This document shows, piece by piece, positions 11,220-23,375 of a DNA stretch of 64,000 bases. A program made the position numbers and the translations under genes. The stretch lies in assembly GCF_025118155.1 (NCBI RefSeq), contig NW_026251387.1, forward strand, positions 1,581,501-1,645,500, written 5' to 3'. This DNA is from Cokeromyces recurvatus. Lineage: Eukaryota; Mucoromycota; Mucoromycetes; Mucorales; Mucoraceae. Below the pieces are notes generated by a model. The model was not told the DNA's origin. It searched no databases and was given only the letters and a program-made list of their open reading frames with translations. Numbering within the stretch: position 1 is the first letter of the stretch; each line of letters begins with the position of its first letter.

Positions 11220-12896
11220 AAACAATCTATTACATGTCTTCTTCGAGTAATACATACATACATACATATATATTTATTAAAGTTTATAGAGCGTACAAGA
11301 CTAAGAAAGAGGATACAAGTATATAACTGTAATACATATTCGATATATTGAAAAGAAACTTCCCCTATTTTAAAAAGTATAAAACTAACATGTGTAAACA
11401 GGCTTATTCAATATTGTATTAAAATATGACAGATTTACACATTTTACTATTAAATTTTTTAAGAAACATTATTCAAAAAAAAAAAAAAAATCAAAAGTTG
11501 ATATAATAGTTCTTTAGTATCTTATTATTATCGACTTGTTATACTATATTAGTCCATAAGAAAATCCTTTTGATTATTTTCCTTATAGAACTTTATGCAA
11601 TGTTAACTGACTCTTATAGCAATTACCTACTTGCCTCACTGACATTATTTTGTTTAGCTATAAGCGAATCTTTTATCCAAGTGGCGATAGATAATATATT
11701 AACTGTACCTAACGTAGCAGCTTACGACATGCCTTTTGTCTATGGTGGAAACATAATTACAAATAAGATTATAGTCATTATAACTCTTTTTTTTTTAGAT
11801 ACCTCATAAGTGATGAAATATGTTAATATCTAGCTCTAATTAGTTATTTAAAGCTATTGAATTATTTCCTGATCACTACTAACACTATTTTAGGGCAATA
11901 ATTTTATGCAAACTTATATATTGATATTATTTAACCCTTTATTGAATTGGGGCAAAAGAATACTATATATAGTTTTTACAGTTAAAATAAGTGAAACAAA
12001 AGAAGAAGATAAAATGCCAAGACTTAATCTGTATATTGCGAATGAAAAAAACTTCAAAATCTTTGGCTATCAGCGTATCCTATTGAATATAATAAAAATT
12101 AAAACAATCGTATCCTTAAAATTTACATTTGTAAATTAAAATGAGCTGATGAAAGCTTATACTGCCTAGCACCTCTGTATATAACTCTGTTAACATATGC
12201 TAATGAATATTGGCCGACTCTTATATTACTTTTATCGAATATATTTCCAAAAAACTACTAGTTAAACAAATTGTCCAAATAATTACCCTATTGGGAACTT
12301 CATTAAATATTTCTTCACTAACAAGATTAATGAGACAGAGTATTCTGTATATTTCTTATCCTCGGCCATATTTGGTTTTTGCATTCTTGCATTAATTTAT
12401 TCGCTCCAATAGTAAACAGAATCGCTCAGTTCTTCTTCTTCTCTTTTTTTTTTTTTTTTTTATATATATATTCCATATACTTTCTATTGAAGCATCAAAG
12501 TTTTTATTTCTTTTAAACAAAAAAAAAAAAAAAAAAAAAAAAAAGTTACTTTAAACAAGTTTAGGAAAATCAAGTATTTAAAATACTTGCATTTAATTAA
12601 ATTTAATAAATTAAAAAGGACAAACTCGAATTTAAGAAATCCACAACATTATGTGTTTATAGTTTAGTACATTTTTTCCTTCTTGATAATATAGCATTTA
12701 GTATTTTTAGAATATTGTCTGATTTCGCGTTTTTACCAAAATCCATGGGAAAATAATTTTAATACAACAATAGTATCCAATTCAAATGGCGGTCATTACA
12801 CGAAAATAATATCCTTTAATTGTATGTAGTTTTTTCTTTTCTTTTATATTTATCTTTTGAACATTTATAAAGAATAGAATAACATCTATATAAACA
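11220..12896. other. Intergenic region upstream of the ChAP gene
   Basis: No gene recognised. ORFs at 11570-11809, 11906-12139 and 12210-12395 are hydrophobic or low in complexity, lack motifs and cannot be linked by plausible introns. Long T (about 12448-12462) and A (12519-12544) runs lie upstream of the ChAP gene. The interval may hold old repeat-derived sequence, but none could be identified. Confidence 0.45.
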
Positions 12897-15800
12897 ATGG
12901 CAGACACTCTCAAAGATGTTCCAGAATTCTTTGAGTCTGAACTTGGTGAATCTATTACCGCTCGTACAGAAGCTTTAGGTACATACTTCTTAGTTGTTAT
13001 TGGGGAAGGAGGGGGGGGTTTCAGTTTACTCCATTCCTTTGCTTTTTTTTTATTGTTATCTTTAACATCTGTATATATGAATTAGTCTTTGTCAAATTAC
13101 TAATACATTATTTGTTCATGTATTGTTAGGTACATTTCGTGAATTAGGTCCTCCAGATTTATGTCATATTATTAAAGCTCATTCAAAGCCTGGTATGAAA
13201 GAGGTACTTATAAAGAAATGGATAAGGCAGAGGACTTAATTAGTGTTTTACTATTTTAAATTTATTTTATATACTAAACATACACACACACACACAATTG
13301 GATCTTATTTAGCTTGGTAGTTACCATTATGTTTCTGGTGTTGATGCTTCTTCATCTGCTACATTGGCGGCATATTTAAATTCTTTAACATATTCTATCG
13401 TAAGTGAACACTATTTACTTATACAGTAAGCTTTTTATTTTTATTATTATTTTTTCTATTTTTATTTATTAACCTGTTTATACCTTTTATTAGGATGAAA
13501 CACAATCTTGGTTTTCAAAATCAAATGCATGGAGAATTCGATCAGGAATTTATTGGTATAAAAGAAATAAAAAAAGCAAAAGTAATTTAAAAGACAAAGC
13601 TCAATACTAATTCCTATAATAGCTGCTTTAATGCATTCTCTCGTGTAGATGTCCGTGTTGAAGTAAAGATTCCCGGTGGTGTAGAAAGTTATTTTGTAGA
13701 TATTAGAGGAGAAAGGTAAACGCAAATATGGAGAGCAAATAGTATATATATATTAAATCGTTATTACTTAGACATGAAGCAACAGCTGCTATTTGGCAAG
13801 AAACATATCTTTCAGCTGTTCTTCGTGCTATTCTTTATTCAGATGATAGCTACTATAGATTAGCAGGTTATCGTAAAATGGATCCTATCACAAATTTAGT
13901 AGGAGAGCAGCGATTTTTAGAGGCTGTAGAAGCTCTCTTTTGGCGAGGCTGGCAATTGGGTAGTAATCCAGAAATTCAAACAGCAACAACAGTTCATAAT
14001 CATTTAACTTCAGGTGTTATGAAGTACTTTGGTGATAGTTTTCGTTACGGTCCAGCAATTGAGCTTTATACTAAATTACGTAAAAGAGATCCTGAAGTAG
14101 GAGCCTTACTAGCTCAGTCATTTATTGGTCAAAATGAAGAAATTAAAGCGGTTAAAGTATTAAATGCTGATCTAAAACGTATGCCCATGAGCTATTCATT
14201 GTTACATGTTCAAGTTGATTTCCTTCGTAGCAAGGTAAAAAAAGATACATCGATTAGAAATCTGTTTATAAAGCATATTTATTTTATATTGTGATTTAGG
14301 GCGAATACCATATGGCCTTAAAGTTGGCTAAATTTGCTGTAAATACTACTCCCTCTGAATTCCTAACATGGGCCAAACTAACTGAAGGTAAAAAAAAAAA
14401 AAAAAAAAAAAAAAAATGAATACAAATACACATATAAATTAATATTTTTGTATATAGTTTATATTGATCTCGGTGATTACAAAAACGTAAATATATATAT
14501 GCATATACACATACATATATTAATATTTTTAAGCTGACTCATTCATATATTACTCAGGCACTTTTGACTTTAAATTCATGTCCTATGTTTACCTATAGTG
14601 AACGTGATATGCATCGAATGCCTGCACCTGTTAAAACTCATTTACCTATTAAAGTTGATATTTTAAATTCGGGTGTCATGGAGGAAGATGCGGCAGGAAG
14701 AGAAAATGAGGCAGATCCCAACTTGTCTCGTCTCCCTGCTCCTGCTTTACATGGTACATTTGCTAAAGCTTATACTCTTTTAACTCGTCTGGTAAGTAAA
14801 ATTGGATGGGATGATTTGCTAAAATGTCGATCAGAAGTATTCGTTATGGAAGAAGAATATCGTGCTCAGAAAGCCAAAGAGGACATTCAGAAATCGAGTT
14901 CATCTTCAAATGATGAATTGAAGGATGACTTGAATCTTGACCATAAACCACCTGTACCTCCAAAGGATCCACCCCAAACCCAAGAAAAACAAACAGTGGT
15001 AGAGGCAAAGGCAAAAGCAGAGGCAGAGGCAGAGGTAAAGGCAGACGCAGAGGTAAAGGCAGAGGCAGAGACAGAGGCAGAGCCATCAAATCATGAAGAA
15101 AATGAACAAGAAAATGAACAAGAAGAAAGTACTGAGGTCAACAAAAAGGAAGAAGAGGAATCTAATGAAGTTAATGAAGCATTAGCAGAACAAATGGATA
15201 CAATTGATTTAAATGATGAACAACAGGAAGAAAACAATAATAAATCTGTTGAAGTACATCATACACCACCTCTCCGTCCTACACAAGCGGCTGATGACCA
15301 ATTCAAGGTATATATATATGAAAGAAAACAAAAATAATATATTACATCTATTCTCATATATAAATAATTTTTGTATAGGCCGATGATATTAATACTAACA
15401 CAGCCATTAACAACAATAGTAATCTTAATGAAAATAATCTTCCTTCACCTCATCCTAGTGATGGAGTGAGCTTCTCTTTTAGTAATAAACGACTTTGTGA
15501 ACGATGGTTAGATAATCTTTTTATGGTTTTATATGAGGATTTACGAATCTACACCTTCTGGAGAACAGAAGCAGCTCATTATCGTGCACAACAAATGCCA
15601 TACCGTAAAACAGGGACAGAATGGGAATTACTAGGTGACCTTGCTCTTCGTTTATGGCATGAACAAGAAGCTAAAGAAGCATATGAGCAATGTCTAGATC
15701 ATAAATTCTCTGCAAAGGCATGGATGAAATTATTAGAAATTTATGTAAATGAATCAAATGTTCAAAGAGCTCTTTTAGCAGCAGTTAAATTAACAGTTTA

Positions 15801-16057
15801 TCATGAACGTTGGTATCATGAAATTGTGGTAAAGTATATCGTATCAATAGCCAAAATATCTTTAATTAACTTGATATTTCAAATTTTAGTATCCAAGCGA
15901 AATTGCACGTAATTTAAGTATTTTAATCAGAAGAGAAGGCCTTTCAAAAATACAAAATATGTTAACTTCTATGAATTTACCTCGTCCTGTTCAACAACTG
16001 ATGACACAATATTTTGATTATGCCGAGCTTTTTAAAATTGAAGGTTATGAATTTTAA
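12897..16057 (+). CDS. ChAP family protein (Chs5-Arf1-binding; Bch1/Bud7/Chs6-like), exomer subunit
   Basis: Eleven exons can be traced (12897-12978, 13130-13203, 13313-13399, 13494-13555, 13623-13715, 13772-14234, 14300-14397, 14458-14486, 14558-15307, 15379-15828, 15890-16057). The product matches the ChAPs family. Diagnostic stretches include CFNAFSRVDVRVEVKIPGGVESY, a TPR-like helical repeat array (RKRDPEVGALLAQSFIGQNEE... and MALKLAKFAVNTTPSEFLTWAKL), and a C-terminal FWRTEAAHYRAQQMPYRKTGTEWELLGDLA block. In yeast, ChAPs bind Chs5 and Arf1 at the trans-Golgi and sort cargo such as chitin synthase Chs3 to the surface. The middle of exon 9 (about 14990-15090) encodes an alanine/glutamate repeat from GAGGCA-like units and a long acidic linker that family members often vary. 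The start ATG gives MADTLKDVPEF, a plausible N-terminus. Which paralogue it represents is not resolvable. Confidence 0.9.
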
Positions 16058-16634
16058 CAAAAAAAAAAAAAAAAAAAAAAGTAATATAATGTAAGAATAA
16101 AACATAAATATAATTATATGCTCACAAAAAAAAAAGTTATAATACATGATTGCTACAAAGATAAAATAAATGTTTACCAATGTCTCTGATTAGCACAGCT
16201 TATCATAAGGACTTCTATTGCAAATATACCAATAATAGTAGTATAAACGTGTAACCATGTGTGTATATTTGTAGAAACAAATGAGACACTATACTTTAAT
16301 GAAGAGTCTTTTGTATATACAGTTATATTTGTATATGAATGTATATATCAAAGTATAACATTTAATCAAGTAAACTGTGTTTATAGGGCGTTTACAGTAT
16401 CAATTGGCAAGTTTCAGTACGAGTCAAAAGACATGATCTCATATAAAAAAAAAAACTAAATGAGTCCTACTCACTTTATAGAAATTATTATTGTATATCA
16501 CCAAGTACACCTACTACATTTTGTTATGGTATATATTTATTTGTTATATACATGTATATGAGCATATATGTATATATATTATGTACATCCATTCATTCAT
16601 GTAGCCATATTTAAAGAAAAAACTTTTGTCACAG
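16058..16634. other. Spacer between converging ChAP and DBR1 genes
   Basis: Contains the 3' flanks of both genes, A runs at about 16060-16080 and 16127-16135, and TA-rich sequence. A 66-codon ORF at 16259 has no family features and is judged spurious. Confidence 0.5.
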
Positions 16635-18411
16635 TTATAGGAATTCATCTTCATCAATAATAATTTCTGAATGAGCTTCTATTTTTGCACGTTTGACGGG
16701 CTGATCATTTATAGTCGTTGTATTATCAATATTAGCCTCTGTTTTTGGCATCATTTGTTCAGGAATACAATCCACATTTATCTTGTTTTCAATATCAATT
16801 TCTTTACAGAATTGTAATGTTTGTGGATTCAAGTAGACATGTTCTTTTATATATAAAAGTTAGTTTAAATTATGGTGAATTGTAATATATTTACCGTTAT
16901 TGGACTTGTTATTAGAATTGTAAGCAGGTGCAGTAGGTTCAAAGTTATGAGGGATTTTTAAATCAAGTGCGCCTGATGCTCGTTTTTCTTCTAAATAAAT
17001 ACGCTCTTTCTCAATTAATATCTTTAGCTCTTCATCAGAAGGAATTGGTTTTTGTTGATATTCACTACTAAAGTAAGGATGCATTGCTCTTGTAATCGAC
17101 AGCCATTCCATGTCATAATAGAAATCATAGCCTTTTTCTGAAGAATCTTCTTCAGAAGGAATATCAACGATTTGTAAAAATGATCTACGAGGTAAACATT
17201 TATCTAAGCTTAAAAATCTTGTAATCTTTCTTTTTTTTTGGTTATCATCGTTTGTCTTGTCTTTTTTGTTTAATACGTTCCCTTCATTTGTTTGTATTTT
17301 ACTTTCATTCAAATTATTGCTTGAATCATGGGTGGCTGTATTTATTACAGTGGAATCATTTTCGATTTCTTCATCTAACGCTATTTCAATTTCATCAGGG
17401 TTATTTCCTAAATCATTGCTTATTTCACTAAAGCTACTTCTTGATTGAAGACCATAATTATGTGCTTTATCTTTTAGAACTTCCTGTGTTTTAAGTGGAT
17501 ACTCATTCTTTTCCCACATTTCATGATCAACAATTGCTGCATAATGTACGTGTAAATGGGCTGCAAACCAATAGTCTGGTTTTAGTTTTGTCAAGAGCAA
17601 TTTATTAGCTTGACTTCCAAGTGTATTTGTCAGGATCTATTTAAATTTAAATAATAATTAATATAGCTTTTATGCATCTGTGCATTAATGTTTACTTGAT
17701 CAATAAAATATTGCTTTATTTTCATCAAATGTTCAATGTCGCCGAATTTTTCGACGTTCTTTGGCCAATCATGTGATAAAAAGATATCTAAATGTTCTTG
17801 AATTTGTAATAACTTTTTCACATCATACTCTCGTACATGATAAATACTTCTAACATCATTTGAATTATAAGGCATTCTCTCGTAATGGCCCTTTTTATAA
17901 TGATGCAGCTTTTCAATACCGGATAAACCGCCAATCCTTAGGCCACCAAAATTAATAACACCGGCATTGCCAAGATAATATATGTTTTCACACACCCAAC
18001 CTCCATGATAGAGTTCCCACAAATAATTGCTAGCTTCGTGATTACCTCCAATAAAGATAGTAGGGTAGGGCGCTCGTGTTCTCCCTGAATAATATTTCCA
18101 AAAGGTGCCCAGTTCTTTATATTTTTCTGGGACAGCCATACTTTTCAGATCTGCCTCATTACGGATAGACTAGTTAGTAAAGTTGAAATTGATTAAAAGG
18201 TTTGTTATTTGTTAATTAAATACAAAATTACTTGAAAATCACCACAGATCAACACAAGATCTATTTTACAGTTTTCTCGTTGTTCTATAAGACGAATTGA
18301 TCCATAAATATCATCAAGACGACCATGACAGCAACCTTCAATTGCTATCTACCGAAAATAATGTTAGTATGTAAATAATAGGCCATCTTTTTTTATTTTT
18401 TCTACCTTCAT
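16635..18411 (-). CDS. DBR1: RNA lariat debranching enzyme
   Basis: The minus-strand gene encodes a complete Dbr1. The first exon is only six bases (ATGAAG, 18411-18406). It is spliced to [18 protein letters not shown], giving the metallophosphoesterase start [11 protein letters not shown]. Exon 2 ends LVLICGDFQ, and the next exon supplies [19 protein letters not shown], a canonical GNHE metal-binding motif. FLSHDWP and, after another intron, FAAHLHVHY complete the active site. The C-terminal region contains [16 protein letters not shown] and YDMEWLSI, typical of the Dbr1 C-terminal domain, then an acidic tail. Dbr1 hydrolyses the 2'-5' bond of excised intron lariats in the nucleus. The gene diverges from the BORCS5-like gene. 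Confidence 0.95.
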
Positions 18412-18488
18412 TGTTAAAATTGCTTAAATCTTTTCGTGAGGAAAACTATTTTTTTTTCTTTTTTCCTTAAATTAGCTCAGTTGCTGTA

Positions 18489-18531
<43 letters not shown>

Positions 18532-18751
18532 GAGTTGATTGGCCTACAAGTAAAATTATGTAAGAAACACATAAACAACAATATGAAAACAAAATGTTAT
18601 GCACATACTTAAATTCCTTTATATTTTATAATTAAAGAGATGGTATAGCACATTAATGATTTAATTTCAAGAAGGAGCTCTTCATTTATTTATTTCTATT
18701 TTTTTTTTCAAGGGACAAGAGCATTCAAGCAATCGTAAATTATCGTCCAGA
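18412..18751. promoter_or_regulatory. Divergent promoter region, DBR1 / BORCS5-like
   Basis: The interval between divergent start codons contains a pure A tract of about 44 bases (18494-18537), one of the longest in the window, and T-rich patches on both sides. No specific binding site recognised. Confidence 0.5.
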
Positions 18752-19936
18752 ATGTCTTATATATCTACATTAAATAGAAATAAGGACAACAATGCTGAAA
18801 GTGGTAATGTAAATACTAAATCATAGAGCATATATTGTAATGTAGTAAATTTTTTTTTGAAAAAATTAGTTCCAGTCATCAAATACAATAGATCTTGAAG
18901 AGCATCATGGTCATCAGCAGCAAGAGGAAGAAAGTACAAAAATTAACAAAGTAAAACCAATCAACTACAATAATATTTATATATACACAGATAACATACT
19001 TACATAAATACTTGTTTTGAAAAGGGTGTCATAGAAGTCGTGAAAGGTTCTGATGAGCAAGATGAAGAGGAACTTATTATGTTGAAGTCTATACAGAAAT
19101 TTGAACCTTTCATTGATAAAAACCAAGACAAAGGCTTTTTTCTAGATCGATTGTTAGGATTAAAGATATCAAATGAAGAACCAATAAACAAAGCAACATT
19201 TAAAGAAGAAGGTATGCTACAGATAATTAATTAGCGTATATATGATTCATCTTTTACATATAGAAAATTCATTGTTATCGGATGTCTTTCTTAATTTACA
19301 GACACATATTAAGGAACAAATGTTACATTTGAATATGGAACAAAAAGTTCTTTTAAAGCGTATTGCCTATGTAGATGAACTAAGCTTAACAAATTTTCAA
19401 AAAATGGTAGCTTCATTACAGCAAGCCAGATTAGTAGCCGATAAGATACCAGAAGGTAATAACAACTTTGATGTTCTTTTTTGTAGAACGAATTGTTCAT
19501 CTCTATTATAGCTTTAATAATAAAAAAACAAGCAGAAAAAGCTAAAAGTCAGGCTATTAAGATTTTCAAGTCCTTATCAGTTATTGAGGAATATATTGAG
19601 CCGGAAGATAGAATTCTCTTAAAAAACAAGACAAAATGGCCAGAGTTAAGTGAACTGCGAGAACAAGCTATAAAACAAACACAACAGCCCCCATTTGAAA
19701 GATATATTAGTAATACAAATGATGTGACAATATCAACTACTGCCGTAACCACTTCCCCTTTATTAGAGACCGTGATAGCAGAAACTGGAGAATCAACAGT
19801 AAATTGGAAACATACAGCTACTGAAGAGGAAGATAAAAACTTGATGTCAAAAAAGTTAAATACAGCACCTTCATTAGCATTAAATCATTTACGAGAATTA
19901 TCATCAAGAACATCAACTTCTAACATTGTTCAATAA
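18752..19936 (+). CDS. BORCS5: BORC complex subunit 5-like protein
   Basis: Exons can be joined in phase from MSYISTLNRNKD (18752-18808) through a glutamine/glutamate-rich exon. The next begins GVIEVVKGSDEQDEEE and contains LIMLKSIQKFEPFIDKN. Later exons encode a coiled coil (LNMEQKVLLKRIAYVDELS, then LQQARLVADKIPE and AEKAKSQAIKIFKSLSVIEEYI). The order of a short hydrophobic FxPxI-like segment, a long coiled coil and a segment before LLKNKTKWPELSEL resembles BORCS5 (myrlysin). That protein helps BORC link Arl8 and kinesin to lysosomes. The metazoan N-terminal myristoylation glycine is absent: this start reads MS. The C-terminal 80 residues are low-complexity serine/threonine. Similarity is weak, so another BLOC-1/BORC-like coiled-coil subunit is possible. 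Confidence 0.55.
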
Positions 19937-20690
19937 AGAATATCTTATTTGCATAGCCTCTATAGTTTTTTATACTTTGAGTTTAGGCATTATTAGTTCT
20001 TTTTTTTTTCCTAAATAAATCAAAAATAAAAAAAATAGATACTATGTTTACCTTGTATTGGATGATGTGAATTGACAATGTAAACTGTTATAGTAGACAT
20101 AGATGATAAAGTTTGTTACCAAGTTACTTAATTAAACAAAACTTTGTAGCCTTTTTTTCTTAAAAAAAAAAGACTATGTATCTCTTTTTCCCTTTATTTA
20201 TTCAAAGAATAAATTGTCCACTGAGAAAAGATAATCTGACATCACAGCTTACAGCAAATAACTATAATAACTCAAGAGATAAATGAATACTTTTTTTATT
20301 TCAGACACTACTGTAGATAAAAAAAAGGTGTACATTTATACAAGCTACACTCAGATATTTCTACATAGTATTACTTGTTAATGCCCTTTTATATACTCAA
20401 AGAATAGAGTCAACTATACTGAAGTCTATAAATAGACAAAATTTATATAAGCAGCAACAGAGGGGGAAAAAGCTCCGTTTAAATAAATAAATAAATAAAT
20501 AAAGGAGAAGCTGTAATACATTCAATATGTATGATAATCTAAACAGAGTCATATTCTCTAATAGAAAACAATAAGCCACAATAAAGCACTGTGCCTATTA
20601 GAAGCCTTTTGTTTATGTGAAAAAAAAATATATAAATAGGGGAAGAAAAAATTTATTTTTGCTTTTCTTTTTCTTTTCTTTCTTTATGAA

Positions 20691-20808
20691 AGTGATATTC
20701 TGAGGATATTGGTCACTATAAACAATAAATCGTCAGTGATATTCTCCGGATAATGGTCACTCTAAATAATAAATCCCCCAGTGAAGTTATTTGGATGTAT
20801 TGGTCACT
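20691..20808. repeat. Array of three AGTGA...TCACT inverted-repeat units (left copy)
   Basis: Three units start at 20691, 20735 and 20780, spaced 44-45 bases. Each opens with AGTGA and closes with GGTCACT after 27-29 bases, so AGTGA and TCACT are complementary arms around a loop. The spacers are also similar (TAAACAATAAATC, TAAATAATAAATC). A fourth, decayed unit may follow (AGTATC... to TTTTCACG, about 20825-20850). The array lies about 400-540 bases upstream of the GNAT gene. It could bind a dimeric factor repeatedly or form short hairpins; function unknown. Confidence 0.75.
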
Positions 20809-21234
20809 TAAAATATTCAATCCCGAGAGTATCTTTCATTTGGAGTTTTCACGTCTCTCGTTAAATATGACTGTGAAAGGAAGCACATAATGATCAACCT
20901 CCACGATTGGTTGCTTCTGGAAACAGTAGTCTTTTTTATTATATAGAGAAGCTACTGGCTAATTGGATCATTACCCCTTTTTTATTATTAATTATAAATG
21001 AAAAAAAAAAAAAAGAAAGAAAGAATCAAGATCAGATAAATGAGAGTACTAAAACAATTACTGACATAAATTTGAAGAGATATGAACATCTCATTCAATA
21101 GAAAGACATTTGTAATATTCTCGAGTATAGAAAGCAAATTATAAAATTTTGGAGGCGCGAATTCGAAAAAATTCAATAAGCGAATTGAAAACAAACCAAG
21201 ATCCTTTTCTACTGTAACTTTATATTTTTTAACC

Positions 21235-21741
21235 ATGGGGCTTATAGAAATAAAACCAGCTACGATTAAAGATATCCCTGTTATTTTAGATTTTATTAAG
21301 AGACTTGCAGAATATGAAAAGCTTTCACATGAAGTTATTGCAACCGAAGATGTTCTTCGGGAGACCTTATTTGGTGAACATCGTTATGCTGAAGTCATAA
21401 TCGCCTATGGTAAACAAAACGATGAGGGGAATACACCTATTGAACCAGCAGGAATGGCTCTTTTCTTTCATAATTTCTCTACCTTTGTAGGACGCCCTGG
21501 ACTTTATTTAGAAGATTTATTTGTGAAGCCTGAATTTAGAGGAATGGGCATTGGTAAATGTCTCTTGATTCAATTAGCAGTAATCGCAAAAGAAAGAAAT
21601 TGCGCACGTTTTGAATGGGTTTGCTTAGATTGGAATAAACCTTCAAGAGAGTTTTATGAAGCACTTGGTGCTAAACCTTTAAGTGAATGGATTATTCATC
21701 GTATAGATGGCAAATCACTAGATGATCTTGCTGCTTTATAA
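21235..21741 (+). CDS. GNAT acetyltransferase, SAT1/SAT2 (diamine/thialysine) type, left copy
   Basis: Single-exon 168-residue protein, the normal size for the family. It has an N-terminal IKPATIKDIPVILDFIKRLAEYE, the acetyl-CoA-binding motif A (DLFVKPEFRGMGIGKCLL, containing RGMGIG) and the C-terminal FEWVCLDWNKPSREFYEALGAKPLSEW. This is the diagnostic ending of spermidine/spermine and thialysine N-acetyltransferases. Predicted to transfer acetyl from acetyl-CoA to a small amine or amino acid; the exact substrate cannot be read from sequence. It converges with FMT1, with only a 128-base spacer holding a long A tract. Identical to the right-hand copy at 53865-54371. Confidence 0.9.
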   Translation: MGLIEIKPATIKDIPVILDFIKRLAEYEKLSHEVIATEDVLRETLFGEHRYAEVIIAYGKQNDEGNTPIEPAGMALFFHNFSTFVGRPGLYLEDLFVKPEFRGMGIGKCLLIQLAVIAKERNCARFEWVCLDWNKPSREFYEALGAKPLSEWIIHRIDGKSLDDLAAL

Positions 21742-21765
21742 TTAATTATAAAACAAAATAAAAAA

Positions 21766-21767
<2 letters not shown>

Positions 21768-21813
<46 letters not shown>
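21768..21813. repeat. 46-base A tract between GNAT and FMT1 (left copy)
   Basis: Uninterrupted run of 46 A, the longest homopolymer in the window. It lies between the two convergent stop codons. The counterpart in the right copy is 43 T (53796-53838). Confidence 0.9.
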
Positions 21814-21814
<1 letters not shown>

Positions 21815-21869
21815 GTGCGCATGTATTTTTTATATATTTATTTTGAGATTGCTAAAGACAAATTTTATT

Positions 21870-23305
21870 TTATGTTTTATTCAATTCCCTATCATCGAAA
21901 CGACGCATTTTTGATCTTTTCTTTATATTATTTTTAATAATGGTATCGTCTTGCATTAATGGAGACTCAGTACCAAATTGACCTTTAGCTTGATATCCAT
22001 TTGCAAAATCAGTTGCAGATATAATGCCTTTATTTTCTACTTTTAATTTAGAACAAGCAATAACACTGCCATCACCGAAAGCTATATGTAAGGATTTACT
22101 AGCTTCATCCCATCTAAAACTTCCAGGTTCACTCTGCTGTAATGATATAGTTTCCTTCTTATTAAATGATAACAGATGAAGATCTAATAGTTGCACAATC
22201 AGATTCTTCTTCTTTTTATGGTACGTGGTACGTAAAGGAAATTGATCTCCAATAGCACGATTTAATTGTTCAGCTTGCCAGGCTGACATATTTTTAAAGT
22301 CTAATTCAGACCATTCCTTCTTCACTTTAGGTGCTTTCGTTGCTTGGGAAATATCTTGTTTTTGAGCATTCTGTTTACGTTCATAAAGATTGCAGACAGT
22401 ATCAATTAAGAGTCGAGAACCTATCTCAGCTAAGGTTTCTTTCAATTTTGAATAAACTGGGTAATCATGATTCATTGATAATAAACTAATTCTTTCTTGT
22501 GCTAAAATACGGCCTGCATCAAATTCTTTATCATCTAATTCTTGAATGGTCACACCTGCTTCTGAATCTCCATAAAGGATAGTATGTTGGATAGGTGCAG
22601 CTCCTCTATATTTTGGTAGTAAAGAAGGATGAACGTTAATAGCGCCTTGATTAAGTGATGAAATAATATGAGGTGGAATAAAATAGCCAAATGAAACTAC
22701 AATGCCTAAATCATATACTTTATTGTTTGGTAGTGTCCAATCATTTAATGTTTTTATGCCTGCTGGTGTATGATAGATTTCAATATTATTTCTTTCTGCT
22801 ATTTCTTTTGTTTCACCTATATATGTATATATAAATGTATATAAATATATATAAATATATGTGTATGCATATTAACAATAGTAATAATCTGGGGTATGTC
22901 GAAATAAATTTACTAGGAGTTATTTTTTCGAGTTTTCTACCCGTTCGTCTATCAGGAGGACAAACAAGATCAATAGTAGCAATGCAGCTACCTTGACGTT
23001 CTAGAAAGAAAAGAAAAGAAAACAGGTCAATTACCGGGTATAATGGCAATTCTGAATTCCATAATTACCCTTTTCTTTAATGAGAGCCCTTAAATGAGTA
23101 GACGCAAAACTGTCAGTTCCAAAAAATAAAATACGGAGTTTTTGGTTATTAGTCAAAGTTGTATAGTAGTGTTGATATTTAAAAGATGAGCTCTATATAT
23201 ATATATATATCTTTCTTTTTTTTAAAAGAGGCTGTATATTTTGTTTTGCTTTACTTTTTTATTTACGTTTATTTTAAAAGAGGTTCTAGATATCAATTTG
23301 AACAT
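21870..23305 (-). CDS. FMT1: Mitochondrial methionyl-tRNA formyltransferase, left copy
   Basis: Four exons (23305-23267, 23192-23069, 23000-22914, 22816-21870) give 398 residues. Exon 1 encodes MFKLISRTSFKIN, a basic, hydroxylated presequence typical of mitochondrial import. Exon 2 has KLRILFFGTDSFASTHLRAL, the start of the formyltransferase domain. Exon 4 holds VSFGYFIPPHIISSLNQGAINVHPSLLP and YRGAAPIQHTILYGDSEAGVTIQ, covering the catalytic Asn-His (NVHPSLLP) and folate site, followed by the C-terminal OB-like domain. It uses 10-formyl-tetrahydrofolate to make fMet-tRNA for mitochondrial initiation. Without exon 1 no in-frame ATG exists, which is why this start was chosen. Identical to the right copy. 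Confidence 0.93.
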
Positions 23306-23375
23306 TTTATATAGGTAAAACAATATTAAAAAGAAACGAAAAGGGTCCCTTTTTTTTTAATTCATTATTATGTGA

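Noticed and set aside
11570..12395. Three short hydrophobic ORFs taken as a transporter relic
   Set aside because: They cannot be joined by plausible introns and show no family motif; no repeat family could be named.
14844..15089. 81-codon minus-strand ORF in the ChAP gene
   Set aside because: Antisense to a low-complexity, Glu/Ala-rich coding exon; proline/leucine pattern is its mirror.
20907..21101. 64-codon ORF upstream of the GNAT gene
   Set aside because: No in-frame ATG before a stop; lysine-rich end comes from an A tract.
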